From Isoetes taiwanensis (Eukaryota; Streptophyta; Lycopodiopsida; Isoetales; Isoetaceae): DNA of 64,000 bases. The stretch covers positions 29,557,166 to 29,621,165 of the forward strand of contig JAJEKV010000003.1 of assembly GCA_021234155.1 (NCBI GenBank), in the 5' to 3' direction. The notes under the pieces are model-generated. The model was not told where the DNA came from. It ran no database searches and worked only from the letters and a program-made list of their open reading frames with translations. Of the stretch, positions 45,881 through 58,560 are shown piece after piece. The translations under genes and the position numbers were made by a program. Each line of letters begins with the position of its first letter. Position 1 is the stretch's first letter.

Positions 45881-48800
45881 GTGACAGTCACTCATTCAAA
45901 AAATCAAAATCTCAAAAGAGTAGGCCTTATTTTGCAAAAAGCAGTTAGGAACATAGTGTGCAAACATCTTAGAGGAAGATCAAAGCATCAGATCTCAAAA
46001 AGAGACCACATGCATCGAGTTTGAAAATTCAGCTCTCTGTCAGGGACATTGACCAAAAATTGACTTGGTCAGGAGTGCTTATTTGGCAAATCTGCCCTCA
46101 TTAAAATCTTTCTGACTTTTGGCCTAAGATACTTCAAGGTCTTGTGCAGCTTTAGAAACAAGAATCATGATCAAAATCCTTTTGGTTTGCATTTGAGACA
46201 AATTCTTGCAAGGCAGATTTTTTTTTCCTTCAGGAAAGGCTGTTTTAATCAATTGCTTGAGCATTCTTTTTGGATTTTTCTCACTCGGAGTCGTTGCCTC
46301 AAGCAACCTGGAGGTTCTAAACCACTGAGATTGAAGGTTTGCCAGGAACACCTTCAACTTTTTGGAGGTTCTACCGAGATCTTTCCTGGAGTTTGAACTC
46401 ATGGCTCCTAGGAGAACAAATGAAAGATCTGAGCATGCTGAAGCAAAGGAGAATCATGAAGCCTCTGCTGCAGCACCTACTGTGATTATACAAGCAAACT
46501 CAGGTATGCCTTGTCATTACTTTGAGTTGAATATGCCAATTCCTGTTCCTACTTTTGATCCAAGCATGAATGCAACCATCATTCATTTAAATTCGGATTA
46601 TGTCATAATTTTTAGAATTTTGAATACGGAAGATTTGCGTGCGTTTTACTGAAATTTTCTTGTTTTCAGAAAACGCGTTTCCCGCCCGCCCTCAAAAAAT
46701 TCCCCCCAAAATTTTTCCTCTCTACGCGTTTTGGCTTTTCTCAAAACGCGTCCCGCCCACTTTTATATTTCTCTTTACATTTCTTTTCCTGATGGCGCTG
46801 CCCTAAAATAGCGAAGCGGCCCCAAAAGGGCAAAGCTTTGCTTCCGGCTACATTCTCATCTCCGGCTGTGGCTCTGCTACACTTTCGGCTGTGGCTCTGC
46901 TACTGCTCTCAATCTTGCTGAGGTAAGTAGCCCTTTCCGGATGATTTGATGTTAGTATTACATGCATACAATATTCTGACTTGATGCTTTGTTGAACAGG
47001 GTATGGAGATAACAAAAGGGGTCGCTGAGAGGTCGCTGGAAGGTAGCTGTTCTTCATTTCTGGCATCTAGAACTCCATAAAGTACGCTTTCACAGTACCT
47101 TACAAAGCTTATTAGGTTTCTGATAATGGCCAGGACTTCTATATCCTCAACTAGTTTCTTATTCTAACAGGTGGAGCTCATTTCGGAAATCTGCTGCAGA
47201 ACTGTGATGAAGCTTCGATAGGAGATGCATTTGCTCTATGTCTCTCATAGCTTCCATTCTCGAAAGCAATCGAAGCTCTTGATAATATTTCTTCTTCTCC
47301 TTGCCCAATGCAGTGCATATTTTGCTGGCAGGGATTCAAAGTGCCAAATTAGTTTCCAAGCATTCAACTGCAGTGAATAGCATTGTAAAATGTTTTTCAA
47401 GGGTTAATGCAAGCATCCAATAGCTTCCATACTACTTCCAGACCGTCAGATTGGAAGTTCCATGCTACTCTGGCTTTGGAGAAGCATTTTAACAGTTTCA
47501 AGCTTAAAGATTTTAAGAAAGACTTGGATCAAATAGCTTCTTCATCTATCAGTGCTATTTTATAGTTAATAAAGGCAAGACTGATTTTGTGCTGTAAGTA
47601 TATATGATCCCCTGCAGATTGTAAATTGAAGCGTGCTTAGTATTGAAACGACAGATATGGTAAGATAGAAATGCTTTGAGCATGGGTTTACTTCTGCTTA
47701 TAAGGTGAATGAAAGGAAAAAGCCATAAGATGTTAGTGCGCTCTAAGATGAATGGCAAAAGCCCTAAGATGTTCTACAGAATTATCTGCCCTTTGCTGGA
47801 AAGGGTGAAGAAACAGGGGTTTAGAACTCCCTGCAGTTTTCACACAGCTTGAGAAATTGCGCCAGGCGCGATTTAACACGGACGCCACTTATCAAAATTG
47901 TTTATTTTAAAGCATTTATAGAAACGTCAGTTACTAAAATTGTCTACTTTAAAGCATTTTTGTAAGGCAACTCATTTATTAATTGTATAGATATTCCAAT
48001 TTTATTGGCCTAAATACCATAACTCTAGATTTAAATTTGTTAAAAAGAAGTGAATATTGAAGCAATATTATTTTTATGTATTGTAATATTTGCTTGATTT
48101 CGTTAAGTAAGTGTTATTTTGTTGTGAAGTTGTGATGTTAATTTCAAGCAAATAAGTACCTTATTTAAAGTAAATATGAAAAAATAACTATATATGCAAC
48201 ATACACTACACTTTTTAAATGCCAAAAATAGAATTGAAAAAACACTAGATGCCCTAAAAATAACGCTTATTTGGCGCGATTTTGGAACAGACATAATCCC
48301 AATTTAATTGAATGATGGTTATGCTAACAATTTTCTAAAAACTTTTGAGGAGTATTACCAAGAATACACAAGAAAGGTTGCAAATTCTCTGAGTTTAAAA
48401 AACGTTTCAAGAATGATGAGGTTAGAGATTGGCTTGAGTATGTTATGCATTTAGGAGCTAACTCCTGGGATGAATTGGTCGAGAAATTCTTGGCAAGGTT
48501 TGGTAAGCTTTTGGATCCTCAGGATTTGATTTTTGAACTACAGACCTTTCATATAAAGCATGGTGAGAGTGTTCACCAATATGTGGAAAGGTTTAATCTT
48601 TATCTTGTCAAGTGTCAGATTAATTAAGTTCCTAACCATACTTTGCATCTTGTGGCATCTTTTATCAGAGGTTTAAGTAGTAGACCAAGAATACATAGGA
48701 AAATGCTCAAGATCCAAAAACAAGAAGGCCACAATACATAAGGCTTTCACTAAAGCTACTGAAATTACAGATATGATTTCTTACTTACCAGATGATATGC

Positions 48801-49725
48801 ACTCACCTCATGATCCTTTTTTTTTAGATTAAAATATTTTGCTAGGCAGGAAAAACCTAAGCCTAATGAACCAAATGCTTCCATCAGATTTGTGCAGGAA
48901 ATTGAAGAACAGGAGGAGATTATGGCTGTGCATACTAGAGGAATGAACAATGCAAAAGGAAAGGAGCCAGCACGAGCTAATGAGGAAGTCAATGCTATAA
49001 AACACAAGGAAGTTGATCAAAATATGGTTGTACCTCCTCCCCCTGCTTAGAATATTTGAAAAAGGATAAAGATAGTGAGGACGCGCTCGGCCCGCTATCT
49101 AAAAGTTCTAAAATCGGTGTTGACTTGCTAACTCTGCTCAAGATAGCTCCATCCTACAGGAAAAAGGTGCTCAATTTGACCAAAAAAGATGAGTTTGCTC
49201 TAACTAATCATATTGAGGAACACATGCTTACTTAGGAGGATTATGACCCAGGGGCTTTCAGTTGTGTTGCCAGACTGGGCAAGAAAATCTTGACCAAGTC
49301 CTATTGGATGAGGGATCACCTCTGACTATGCCTCATCATGTCATGAGATTGTGTGGCCTTGAGATAGATAAGAAAGCTCCAATGGTTTTAAAATCTTTCT
49401 CAAACACAAAGATTAGCCATGTAGGAATAGTCAGCAATGTATCTATTGATGTTGAGGGTATAATTGTTGCAGCTAACTTTGTTGTCGTTGCTTTTGAAGG
49501 GATAGAAGACAAGTCAGACATTTATGATCTACTTTTGGGAAGGAAATGGCTTTCTACAGTTGATGCCAGGCCTGTTTGGTCAAAAGGAAAATGCACTATT
49601 TCCAATGGTAAGAAAAAGGTAACATTATACAATAAAGTTGGGGAATTTGAGGCCTTAAATTTTATAGAAGAAGAAATGCTGTTGTCAAACCCATGTGGAG
49701 AATTTGAATTAAATGCAAATATGTA
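45881..49725 (+). mobile_element. Ty3/gypsy fossil, leader, gag and protease part (copy B)
   Basis: The leader matches copy A. The gag start is near 46,401 (MAPRRTNERSEHAEAKENHE), and the gag continues after a DNA-transposon insertion (46,574-48,320) with WDELVEKFLARFGKLLDPQD and FNLYLVKCQIN. A retropepsin-like part follows at about 49,262-49,726 (DQVLLDEGSPLTMPHHVM; SDIYDLLLGRKWLSTVDA), typical of Ty3/gypsy protease. It is broken, with several breaks. Reverse transcriptase and integrase do not follow; dispersed repeats begin at about 49,726. It is similar to copy A. Confidence 0.7.
46574..48320. mobile_element. 1,747-bp TIR DNA transposon (non-autonomous) inside the gag fossil
   Basis: The ends are inverted: AACCATCATTCATTTAAATT at the left and its near complement at the right (TTAATTGAATGATGGTT), about 31 bp with two mismatches. 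ATGC occurs at both sides (46,570-46,573 and 48,321-48,324), while the uninterrupted site in copy A has it once (CATGAATGCTAACAATTTTC). This gives a 4-bp target duplication. The interior has no transposase. It has CpG-rich stretches (AAAACGCGTTTCCCGCCCGC near 46,670) and otherwise AT-rich sequence. A 4-bp duplication excludes hAT (8), Mutator (9), CACTA (3) and Harbinger (3). The superfamily is undetermined. Confidence 0.8.
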
Positions 49726-49841
49726 GCAAAATAACAGGGGATTCCAGGGGGATTTGATATCGATGTAAAAATAAGAATTCCTGAAACTATAGACCATATA
49801 TCCCTAAAACAATTGACTAGGTTGTTATAAAGAAAAAAAGA
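49726..49841. repeat. Dispersed ~115-bp repeat (TAGCAAAATAACAGGGG family)
   Basis: The unit reads TAGCAAAATAACAGGGG, then TCCAGGGGGATTTGATATCG, ATGTAAAAATAAGAATTCCTG, ACCATATATCCCTAAAACAA, TTGTTATAA. Further copies lie at 50,165-50,255 and 52,199-52,312, with starts only at 50,475, 50,510 and 57,066. It often abuts the SINE-like family on either side, so it may be part of the same composite or a preferred insertion target. Confidence 0.65.
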
Positions 49842-50164
49842 TAGATTCAAGATAAAAAATAATTACATTAGCTCATTAGGTATATTGGTTAAAGTGGTAT
49901 TATTAGGATATTGAAGATTTTTGGTAGAGGTTCGAGCCTCCGTATTTCATATTCTAAAATCTTAGGCAAAGCCGTATAGAGGTTTGATATTCCCTCAAAA
50001 CCTTAGGCGAAATCGTATTTCATATTTCAAAATCATAGGCGCCTCCAATCATAACTGACTATAAGCGAAACGAGAGGTTCTCACAGGCCCCAACATACGA
50101 TCTGGGTCGTAGGATCGACGAATCCGACGACTGTGGTAGTCCAGGGTGCACCCGTTTAGAATAT
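49842..50164 (+). mobile_element. SINE-like repeat with tRNA-type A and B boxes, copy 1
   Basis: The head has an A-box-like TAGCTCATTAGG (about 49,869-49,880) and a B-box-like GGTTCGAGCCTC (49,929-49,940), the internal RNA polymerase III promoter of tRNA-derived SINEs. The body continues with ATTCTAAAATCTTAGGCAAA, GTATAGAGGTTTGATATTCC and GACGAATCCGACGACTGTGG. A second full copy lies at 56,750-57,080, and a headless one at about 50,262-50,490. The A-to-B spacing (about 50 bp) is longer than in a plain tRNA. No clear A-tail was found, so the class call is tentative. Confidence 0.55.
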
Positions 50165-50261
50165 GTAGCAAAATAACTGGGGGTTCTAGGGGGATTTGAT
50201 ATCGATGTAAAAATAAAAATTCTTGAAACCATAGACCATATATCCCTAAAACAATTGAATT

Positions 50262-50490
50262 CATATTCTAAAATCTTAAGCAAAGCCGTATAGAGGCTTG
50301 ATATTCCCTCAAAACCTTAGGCAAAATCGTATTTCATATTTCAAAATCATAGGCGCCTCCAATAATAACTGATTATAAGCGAAACAAGAGGTGCCCATAG
50401 GCCCCAACATATGATCTGGGTTGTAGGATCGACGAATCCGACGACTGTGGTAGTCCAGGGTGCACCTCGTTTAGAATATGTAGCAAAATA
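50262..50490 (+). mobile_element. SINE-like repeat, copy 2 (headless)
   Basis: It begins at ATTCTAAAATCTTAAGCAAA and follows copy 1 to GTAGTCCAGGGTGCACC with a handful of differences. The tRNA-like head is absent, as in a 5'-truncated copy. It joins the dispersed repeat that precedes it at AACAATTGAATTCATATTC. Confidence 0.55.
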
Positions 50491-50509
50491 ACAGGGGGTT
50501 CCAGGGGGA

Positions 50510-50880
50510 ATATGTAGCAAAATAATAGGGGTTTTTTTTGTGTTTTTGTACGCTTTTCACTAAGGTTTTCCTATGATTTCGTGATGTATTCAAATGGATG
50601 TACTAATGCGTACATCTAGAGTGCACCATTTCTGAGCCATTGATTTTAGCCTTTTTTTTTCAATGGTCAACAATCAATGGCTCACAACAAAAGCCCTTTT
50701 TTTTGTGCGTGTGGTGCATAATGGGCACATGAAGGGCCATTGATTTTAGCCTTTCTTTTTCAATGGTCAACAACCAATGGCTCACAACAAAAGCCCTATT
50801 TTTGTGTGTGTGGTGCATAATGGGCACATTAACGGCGTGAAAGGCGCATGTAGTGCAGTTTTCCAACCGGCAACACATTT
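50510..50880. repeat. Repeat with two tandem 100-bp units
   Basis: GCCATTGATTTTAGCC starts at 50,636 and 50,736, each followed by a T-rich run, TTCAATGGTCAACAA, AATGGCTCACAACAAAAGCC and GTGTGGTGCATAATGGGCAC. Within each unit, CCATTGAT and ATCAATGG are inverted, so each unit can fold on itself. The 5' part (50,510-50,635) is related to 10,373-10,500. Confidence 0.75.
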
Positions 50881-51476
50881 CTTATCATAACTTTTGATCC
50901 AGAGCTCTGTTTGAGATGATTTTTTATTGCGTTGGAAAGCTCTCTCCGATATTTTTTTGACAGTGTATGATATGAATATGTTTGGTTAAGTTATCTATGC
51001 TAAAACAACAATTTTTCGGCCGGGTTTGGTAGGCTTTCACATCCTACCAGCTGGTTAATACAGGATTGTGCTATTGGATATTGTTTTATGACTCATTCCG
51101 AATGAAGCTTGCAAAAAATTACCATGCATTTTTAGATTTTGAGGCAGTTATTAAGCAAATTCCAAGGCTTCTAGATCCTTGTGCTAACAAGCAGAAAAGT
51201 TTTCCACTTTGGTTTCTCACCACAAGAATCCATGGAGGCCAAAAGCTGCTGTTAAATTCCAGTTGAAAAATGTTTGTGTATGGGTGTTGCAAACTTTATG
51301 ACTTTCAGAATGATGGGATCAATCTGCTCTATCTTTATGGTAACATTTACTTATGTTCTATTTGTTTTATTGTGATCAAATTCAAAAGCTATAGGTGATG
51401 AAAGCCTCAAATGAATTCTAGTTCTTTTCTGGTTTGAATTCTAAAATTTTTGTCACACGCAGAGGGGGGGGGGGGA
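50881..51476. other. Spacer with one unrecognised ORF
   Basis: A 66-codon frame at 51,066-51,266 ([40 protein letters not shown]) has protein-like composition but no family I can name. A G12-A-G4 run at about 51,464-51,480 marks the edge of the foldback element. Confidence 0.35.
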
Positions 51477-52142
51477 GGGGTGACGTCCCTAAGGCCCCGA
51501 AGGGGCCAATTTTTTTTTTTTGCAACACAAACCATTAACATCCAACATATAACAATTAAATCCCCCAACACATAACAACCATTGACATTAACAACCAACA
51601 CATAACTACCATTGACATTAATCAACACAACCATTGGGTCCAACACATTTAAATTAAAATCCCCCTTAAACCCCCTTTGGTTTGGGTGCATATTCACACG
51701 GGGGGTGACGTAGGGCAGCGAGAGCCCTCATAATTGTATTTTGCACGTATGAAATCAACACCATATAGTATTCCGCTTGAAATCTTATAGTATTTTGCGA
51801 ATCTTGTTATACCGTATAGCAAATTTTGTACTTGCATACCCCACAAACGAGGAACTTTACGTACGGTGTAGATTAAGGAATAAAGGGTGAATATGCCTAT
51901 CCAACAGCTCTCGTTGCTCGGAGTCACCCCCCGGGTGAATATGCACCCAAACCAAAGGGGGTTTAAGGGGGATTTAATTTAAATGTGTTGGACTCAATGG
52001 TTGTGTTAATTAATGTCAATGGTAGTTATGTGTTGGTTGTTAATGTCAATGGTTGTTATGTGTTGGGGGATTTAATTTTTATATGTTGGATGTGCAAAAA
52101 AAATAAATTTTGGCCACTTCAGGGCCTTAGGGACGTCACCCC
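51477..52142. mobile_element. 666-bp foldback element
   Basis: The outer ends GGGGTGACGTCCCTAAGGCC and GGCCTTAGGGACGTCACCCC are inverse complements. The arms extend inward for more than 200 bp, with imperfect pairing: TAACAACCATTGACATTAAC, CAACACATTTAAATTAAA and CTTTGGTTTGGGTGCATATT all recur inverted. A loop of about 190 bp separates the arms. There is no coding sequence. A half copy lies at 12,338-12,614, and a further scrap of arm (GAATATGCACCCAAACCACA) follows at 52,150-52,190. Target duplications are not obvious. Confidence 0.8.
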
Positions 52143-52345
52143 CACGTGGTGAATATGCACCCAAACCACAGGGGGTTTTAGGGGGGGATGTTAATGATTA
52201 TGTAGCAAAATAACAAGGGGTTCCAGGGGGATTTGACATCGATGTAAAAATAAGAATTCCTGAAACCATAGACCATATATGCCTAAAACAATTGAATGGG
52301 TTGTTATAAAAACAAGGTGCTGCGCACGAGGGGTTGCCCTCCGGT
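52143..52345. repeat. Repeat scraps: foldback arm, dispersed unit, CAAGGTGCTGC unit
   Basis: A foldback-arm scrap is followed by a copy of the TAGCAAAATAAC unit (52,199-52,312) and ACAAGGTGCTGCGCACGAGG with GGTTGCCCTCC, which also occurs at 60,043-60,085. Confidence 0.55.
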
Positions 52346-54692
52346 GGCTCGAGAGTGTGTTTTCATGGGTCCTATTTTGTTCTTTTGTGTTGAGTCTTGT
52401 TTGTTTTGTATGTAGCCGTGTAAATGCTATGAACACAGGTTGCCTATATCGGGCATTTCGTCAGTAAAGGCACCGACAATGCTGGCACACTCAGTGGCAC
52501 ACTCGTGGCTCTGGATTTGGCGGTGCATGCGCTTGCTTGCCTGGAGCCTTTAATGGGCAGAATGATCCTCCTCAGGGCAACTACCCATAATAGGTCATCT
52601 TGTTGTAACTCAAACCAACTAGGGAAGATACATTCATTGCATTGTGATGAAAACCATTATATACACCATGAAACGTTCATAACATTTAAGCAAACACTAT
52701 GCTTAATCCCTCATGCCACTTCTAAACTACATGCTTCTTCTTAAACACATGAAAAGAACCAGTATGTGTTAATTTCTAATTAGCCTTGAAGATACTAAAA
52801 CTCTTCATTCTGATTATGGACATGGCATCCAACCAATTTACAAAATAAAATCTACTTTTAAAAACAGTCTACAACAACTTCTTATCTATCTCACTTAATA
52901 CTTGAAGAAAAATGGCACCTAATTTTGCGTCTTCATACTAAGTCTATATTGCCAAACTAATTGCATAGAGTTATCTGATGTTCCTAGAAGCGCTACATAG
53001 TGCTTTGACAGCATATATGGTGTGATCGAAAGGCTCTGTCATATGAGTTCACAAATTTTCAGAAAAAAGAGTAGAATAGGAGTAATAAAATACATGTGGA
53101 GGTATTAAATCTGGAATATAAGAAAACAAATAAAAAAATAAAAAAACATGCTTTCTCAATAAAAGGACTTTCAAATCCAGGAAAGTCAGGAAGTGCTTTG
53201 TTCATTCTCTGCATCCTGATGTACTGCTCAAGAAACACTTGCTCATCATATAAGCATTTTAACATTAGAGTTGTCTCAGGGACCTGTTTGGGTTCATCAA
53301 CCCGTATGGGTCCCTCAATCCCTTCTCCATATTAGGGCCTAGTTCTTCATGATACTTATGAGATTTTAAATATGAACACCTGAATTGTAAGATTAACTCG
53401 AAGTTGTACCACCATATTCAATGGCAAAATAAAATTCTTCACAAGTTTGGCACAAATCGCACCTTGAAATACACGCAATTCAATGGTTTCGATGATATGA
53501 TATAATCTCATGACATTCAACATGGGATACAAATTTCAAGATAACATTAATTTTCTATGAACGTAGCCTATAAATGCTACTCATTTTTCAAATTTCATGT
53601 GATTTTACAAAAAATTGATATATCAATGAGCAAATCATAATTTCAATCCTTGAGAGACCCAGTCGGGTCCCTAAGGAATTTCTGAAAAAACAGACATCCA
53701 GGAACCATTTCATATCGATGATATTTGAAATAGAATAAGAATATGAAGGTACTATTAATTTTCAATGGAAATAGATACTAAGTACTACACGTCTTGCTAA
53801 ATGGATTTCATTTTTCCAAAAAGTGGAGTAGTACTATGAATTTTCAAAATTTTGACCCTCGGGGGACCTAATTGGTCCATAAAGAACTTCTGAACTTTAA
53901 ACTTTAAGGAATTATTTCTCGAAAATTCTACCATAGATTTTTCTAATTCTTCTTGTGATAGATTTTTCATCTCATGAATTACAAGATGGAAGAATTAGAA
54001 TTCCTAGAAAAAATCGTATTTGCAAAATAATGTGAGAAATGTTAAAGACTTTGAGAATAAACTTGACCCCTTTGCATTTGGCTCCACATTATGGCTGGTA
54101 ATAGAAGCTTTCTATATTTTTCATAAATTTTTCCTTATATGTACACTCATGGAGGACAACATATTGTGAGTATGTAGACAAATTCTTTATCCCGTAGCTA
54201 TAATAGAATTTCAAAAAAAGTGTACGAATGAACCCGGGTTCATCAAGGGACAACTCTAGTGTTAAGTGAAAGCATTACAATATGCGAAAGCACTGATGGC
54301 CCCAGAGAAGATGGAATAAAAATTAACGAAGAGTTGCTATGTAAAAACTGGAACAACATTTCTTTTTCAGGTCACCTTTTTGTGAAAGTTATTTCAATGA
54401 ACTTGCCATGATATGTGCTGCAGAAATTACAACAACTTTTCTTTATATTGTGAAACTCGAGCTATTTTGTTACTTCAAACTCTAATTGTTAAGTTCTCTA
54501 TTAAACTTTGTTAAAGTTTTACAAGCTTTATTATGATGCATAACCACAGCAATCCCACCCAGTCATTTATTACGCAATTTTAGAATTCATTTTTCATTAA
54601 AAAATAGCCACATAACAACTCTCTCAAATGGGAGCACTGCTATTGTGCTATTGCAGAAACAAAAACGTAGAAACAAAGCTCCAGAGTTACTG
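52346..54692. other. AT-rich spacer
   Basis: No gene is recognised. GGGACC/GGGTCCC-bearing phrases recur loosely (GGGTCCCTCAATCC near 53,310; CGGGTCCCTAAGG near 53,665; GGGGGACCTAATTGG near 53,862), suggesting an old repeat of a few hundred bases. Short frames at 52,505 and 53,096 are unconvincing. Confidence 0.4.
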
Positions 54693-56490
<1,798 letters not shown>

Positions 56491-56749
56491 CTACACAATT
56501 CCAAGCCCATTAAAATAAATTAGCCGAGTTCACCGCACAACAAGTTATCAGCATCTTCGGACCCGTAAGCACAGGGCACAGCCCGTTGGAACATCTACAA
56601 GTTCTTTACCAGGTGACCGCCAGTTTACATGAAATAGGAGGTTTTGAGCAGTCACCAGCATATCCTAGGGATATTCTAGCATATACCTAGGATATGCCAA
56701 AAGCCCACATAAACAAGGGTTTGCCCCCCTAGGGGTAACCCAAAAAAAC
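56491..56749. other. Upstream flank of the ADH pseudogene
   Basis: This should hold ADH exon 1 (about a dozen residues) and promoter, but no convincing ATG with the family's start was found. A small doubled phrase, GCATATCCTAGGG / GCATATACCTAGG, lies at 56,658-56,692. Confidence 0.4.
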
Positions 56750-57085
56750 ATAGATTCAAGATAAAAAATAATTACATTAGCTCATTAGGTATATTGGTTA
56801 AAGTAGTCTTATTAGGATATTAAATTATTTTGATAGAGGTTCAAGCACCCGTATTTCATATTCTAAAATCTTAGGCAAAGCCGTATATAGGTTTGATATT
56901 CCCTCAAAACCTTAGGCGAAATCATATTTCATATTTCAAAATCTGGCGCCTCCAATAATAACTGACTATAAGCAAAACGAGAGGTGCCCACAGGCCCGAA
57001 CATACGATCTGGGTCATAGGATCGACGAATCTGACGACTGTGATAGTCCAGGGTGCACCTCGTTTAGAATATGTAGCAAAATAAC
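56750..57085 (+). mobile_element. SINE-like repeat, copy 3
   Basis: It starts at ATAGATTCAAGATAAAAAAT and carries the same A-box-like TAGCTCATTAGG and a weaker B box (GGTTCAAGCACC). The body is collinear with copy 1 to TTTAGAATATGTAGC, after which a start of the TAGCAAAATAAC unit follows. Confidence 0.55.
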
Positions 57086-58560
57086 AGGGGATTCTGGGAA
57101 GGGACTCGCAAGAGACACAAAACCGGCTAGGATAGATAGATAGGCTTATCATTCATCACAGCAGCAGTATACCATGTTTTGAAGAATAGAGAGGGGTAGC
57201 CGACCATAGGAACAATATCGGACTACCCCGTAAAAAAGAAATGTGCACAGGCAGTATAGAAGGGTAATGGCGACAACTTTTCTTCGGGATAAAAAACCCC
57301 GCCCTTTCGGGTTTTCGAGGAAAACCCTAATGAGAAATGGATGCCAACAACCTGGAATGTGTTGCCTGGAGAATCGAAGAAGATGGGTCGATGGCGAATA
57401 GAAAAAGAGAAGGGTCCCCGCAAGACGGCGTAAAACCTGCAAGCAAAACAGAGAACCCCAAGAAACACCCATAAATGGTTAGAGAGAATCAAACACGCAT
57501 GGCAGTGACGCAGCAATCTGTACAACAACAAGCACCCCAATGATGTGAACGATGAAGACACATGAAACTAACATTGCAGAAAAAGAGGATAGCATCACCC
57601 GTAGGGTGGAGAAGAGCGTCACCCCACGAGTGGAAGAACAACCATGTGAAAAGAGATGTGCATCACCCTCAAGGTGGAAATAAACAACATCACCCGTAGG
57701 TGGAGAATAATGCGACATGATGACGAAAAAAGAAAACATTATTATAGCAACACCCAAGGTGAATAACAACAAAGAGTGCCTGAACAAACATATGTGAAAA
57801 AATGACGTGCGCCCCTAATAAGCAAGGCGGGAAGGGAGGGAAGCAATGAGAATGGAAGAAGTGTTGTTGTGAGAAGACACCGATAACCGGTCCCGAATGG
57901 AGAAGAGCCTTATATAATGGCTCTTCCCTGCCCAGAATGACGATCCGATGGCTCGGATCGATGTGATTCTGGGAAAGGACTCGCAAGAGACACAAAATCG
58001 CCCGACTACCAGAGAACTTTCTAAACTATAAGCCCAGCCGCCACGAAACCTCCAAGTGTTGAGTCGGGTCACAAAGCACGTAGCGAGAGTGAGAAGAAGA
58101 GGAGCGCCAGCGACCGTGAGCGCGAGAAGAATTGGAACATATAAAAGGCACCCACTAGCAGTTAAGGAGAACAAGAATGTGCAGGACAGTGAAGCGGCAA
58201 GCTGCACAACAACAAGCACTCAAATCGATGTGAGCGATTAATAATGAGAAAAAAATCAACTGTACCTGAAAAAAGAGAAGATAGCATCACCCGGAGGGTG
58301 GAGAAAAAGCGTCACCCAGCGGGTGGAAGAAAAAACATGAGAAATAGAAATTTGCGTCACCATCAGGGTGGAAATTAACAGCACCACCCACAGGTGGGGA
58401 CTAAGGCATCACCATTGAGGTGTAGAAATAGGATTATAGCAACACCGAAGGTGGACAACAATAAGGTATGCATGAACAGAAACACATGTGCAAAAATAGG
58501 ACATTGACGTGCCTGACAAGCACAAGGCGGTCAAACAAGAAAGCCGAGGCGAAAAAATGA
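57086..58560. repeat. Direct duplication of a ~0.6-0.9 kb unit
   Basis: Both units begin GATTCTGGGAA-GGACTCGCAA-GAGACACAAAA (57,090 and 57,965). They share in order GCACAACAACAAGCACTC-type sequence, AGATAGCATCACCCG-AGGGTGGAG, AAGCGTCACCC, TTATAGCAACACC-AAGGTG, and GACGTGC-CAAGCACAAGGCGG. The first also has extra sequence. On the minus strand the spacer near 57,900-57,925 has a TATA-like CCATTATATAAGGCTCTTC followed by a pyrimidine-rich leader, which suggests LTR-type or other element promoters reading leftward. No protein domain supports a family. Confidence 0.6.

Noticed and set aside
49662-50264. Repeated minus-strand peptide IVLGIYGLWFQEFLFLHR at 49.7, 50.1 and 52.2 kb
   Set aside because: It is the translation of the dispersed 115-bp repeat; its recurrence reflects DNA repetition, and no protein family matches.
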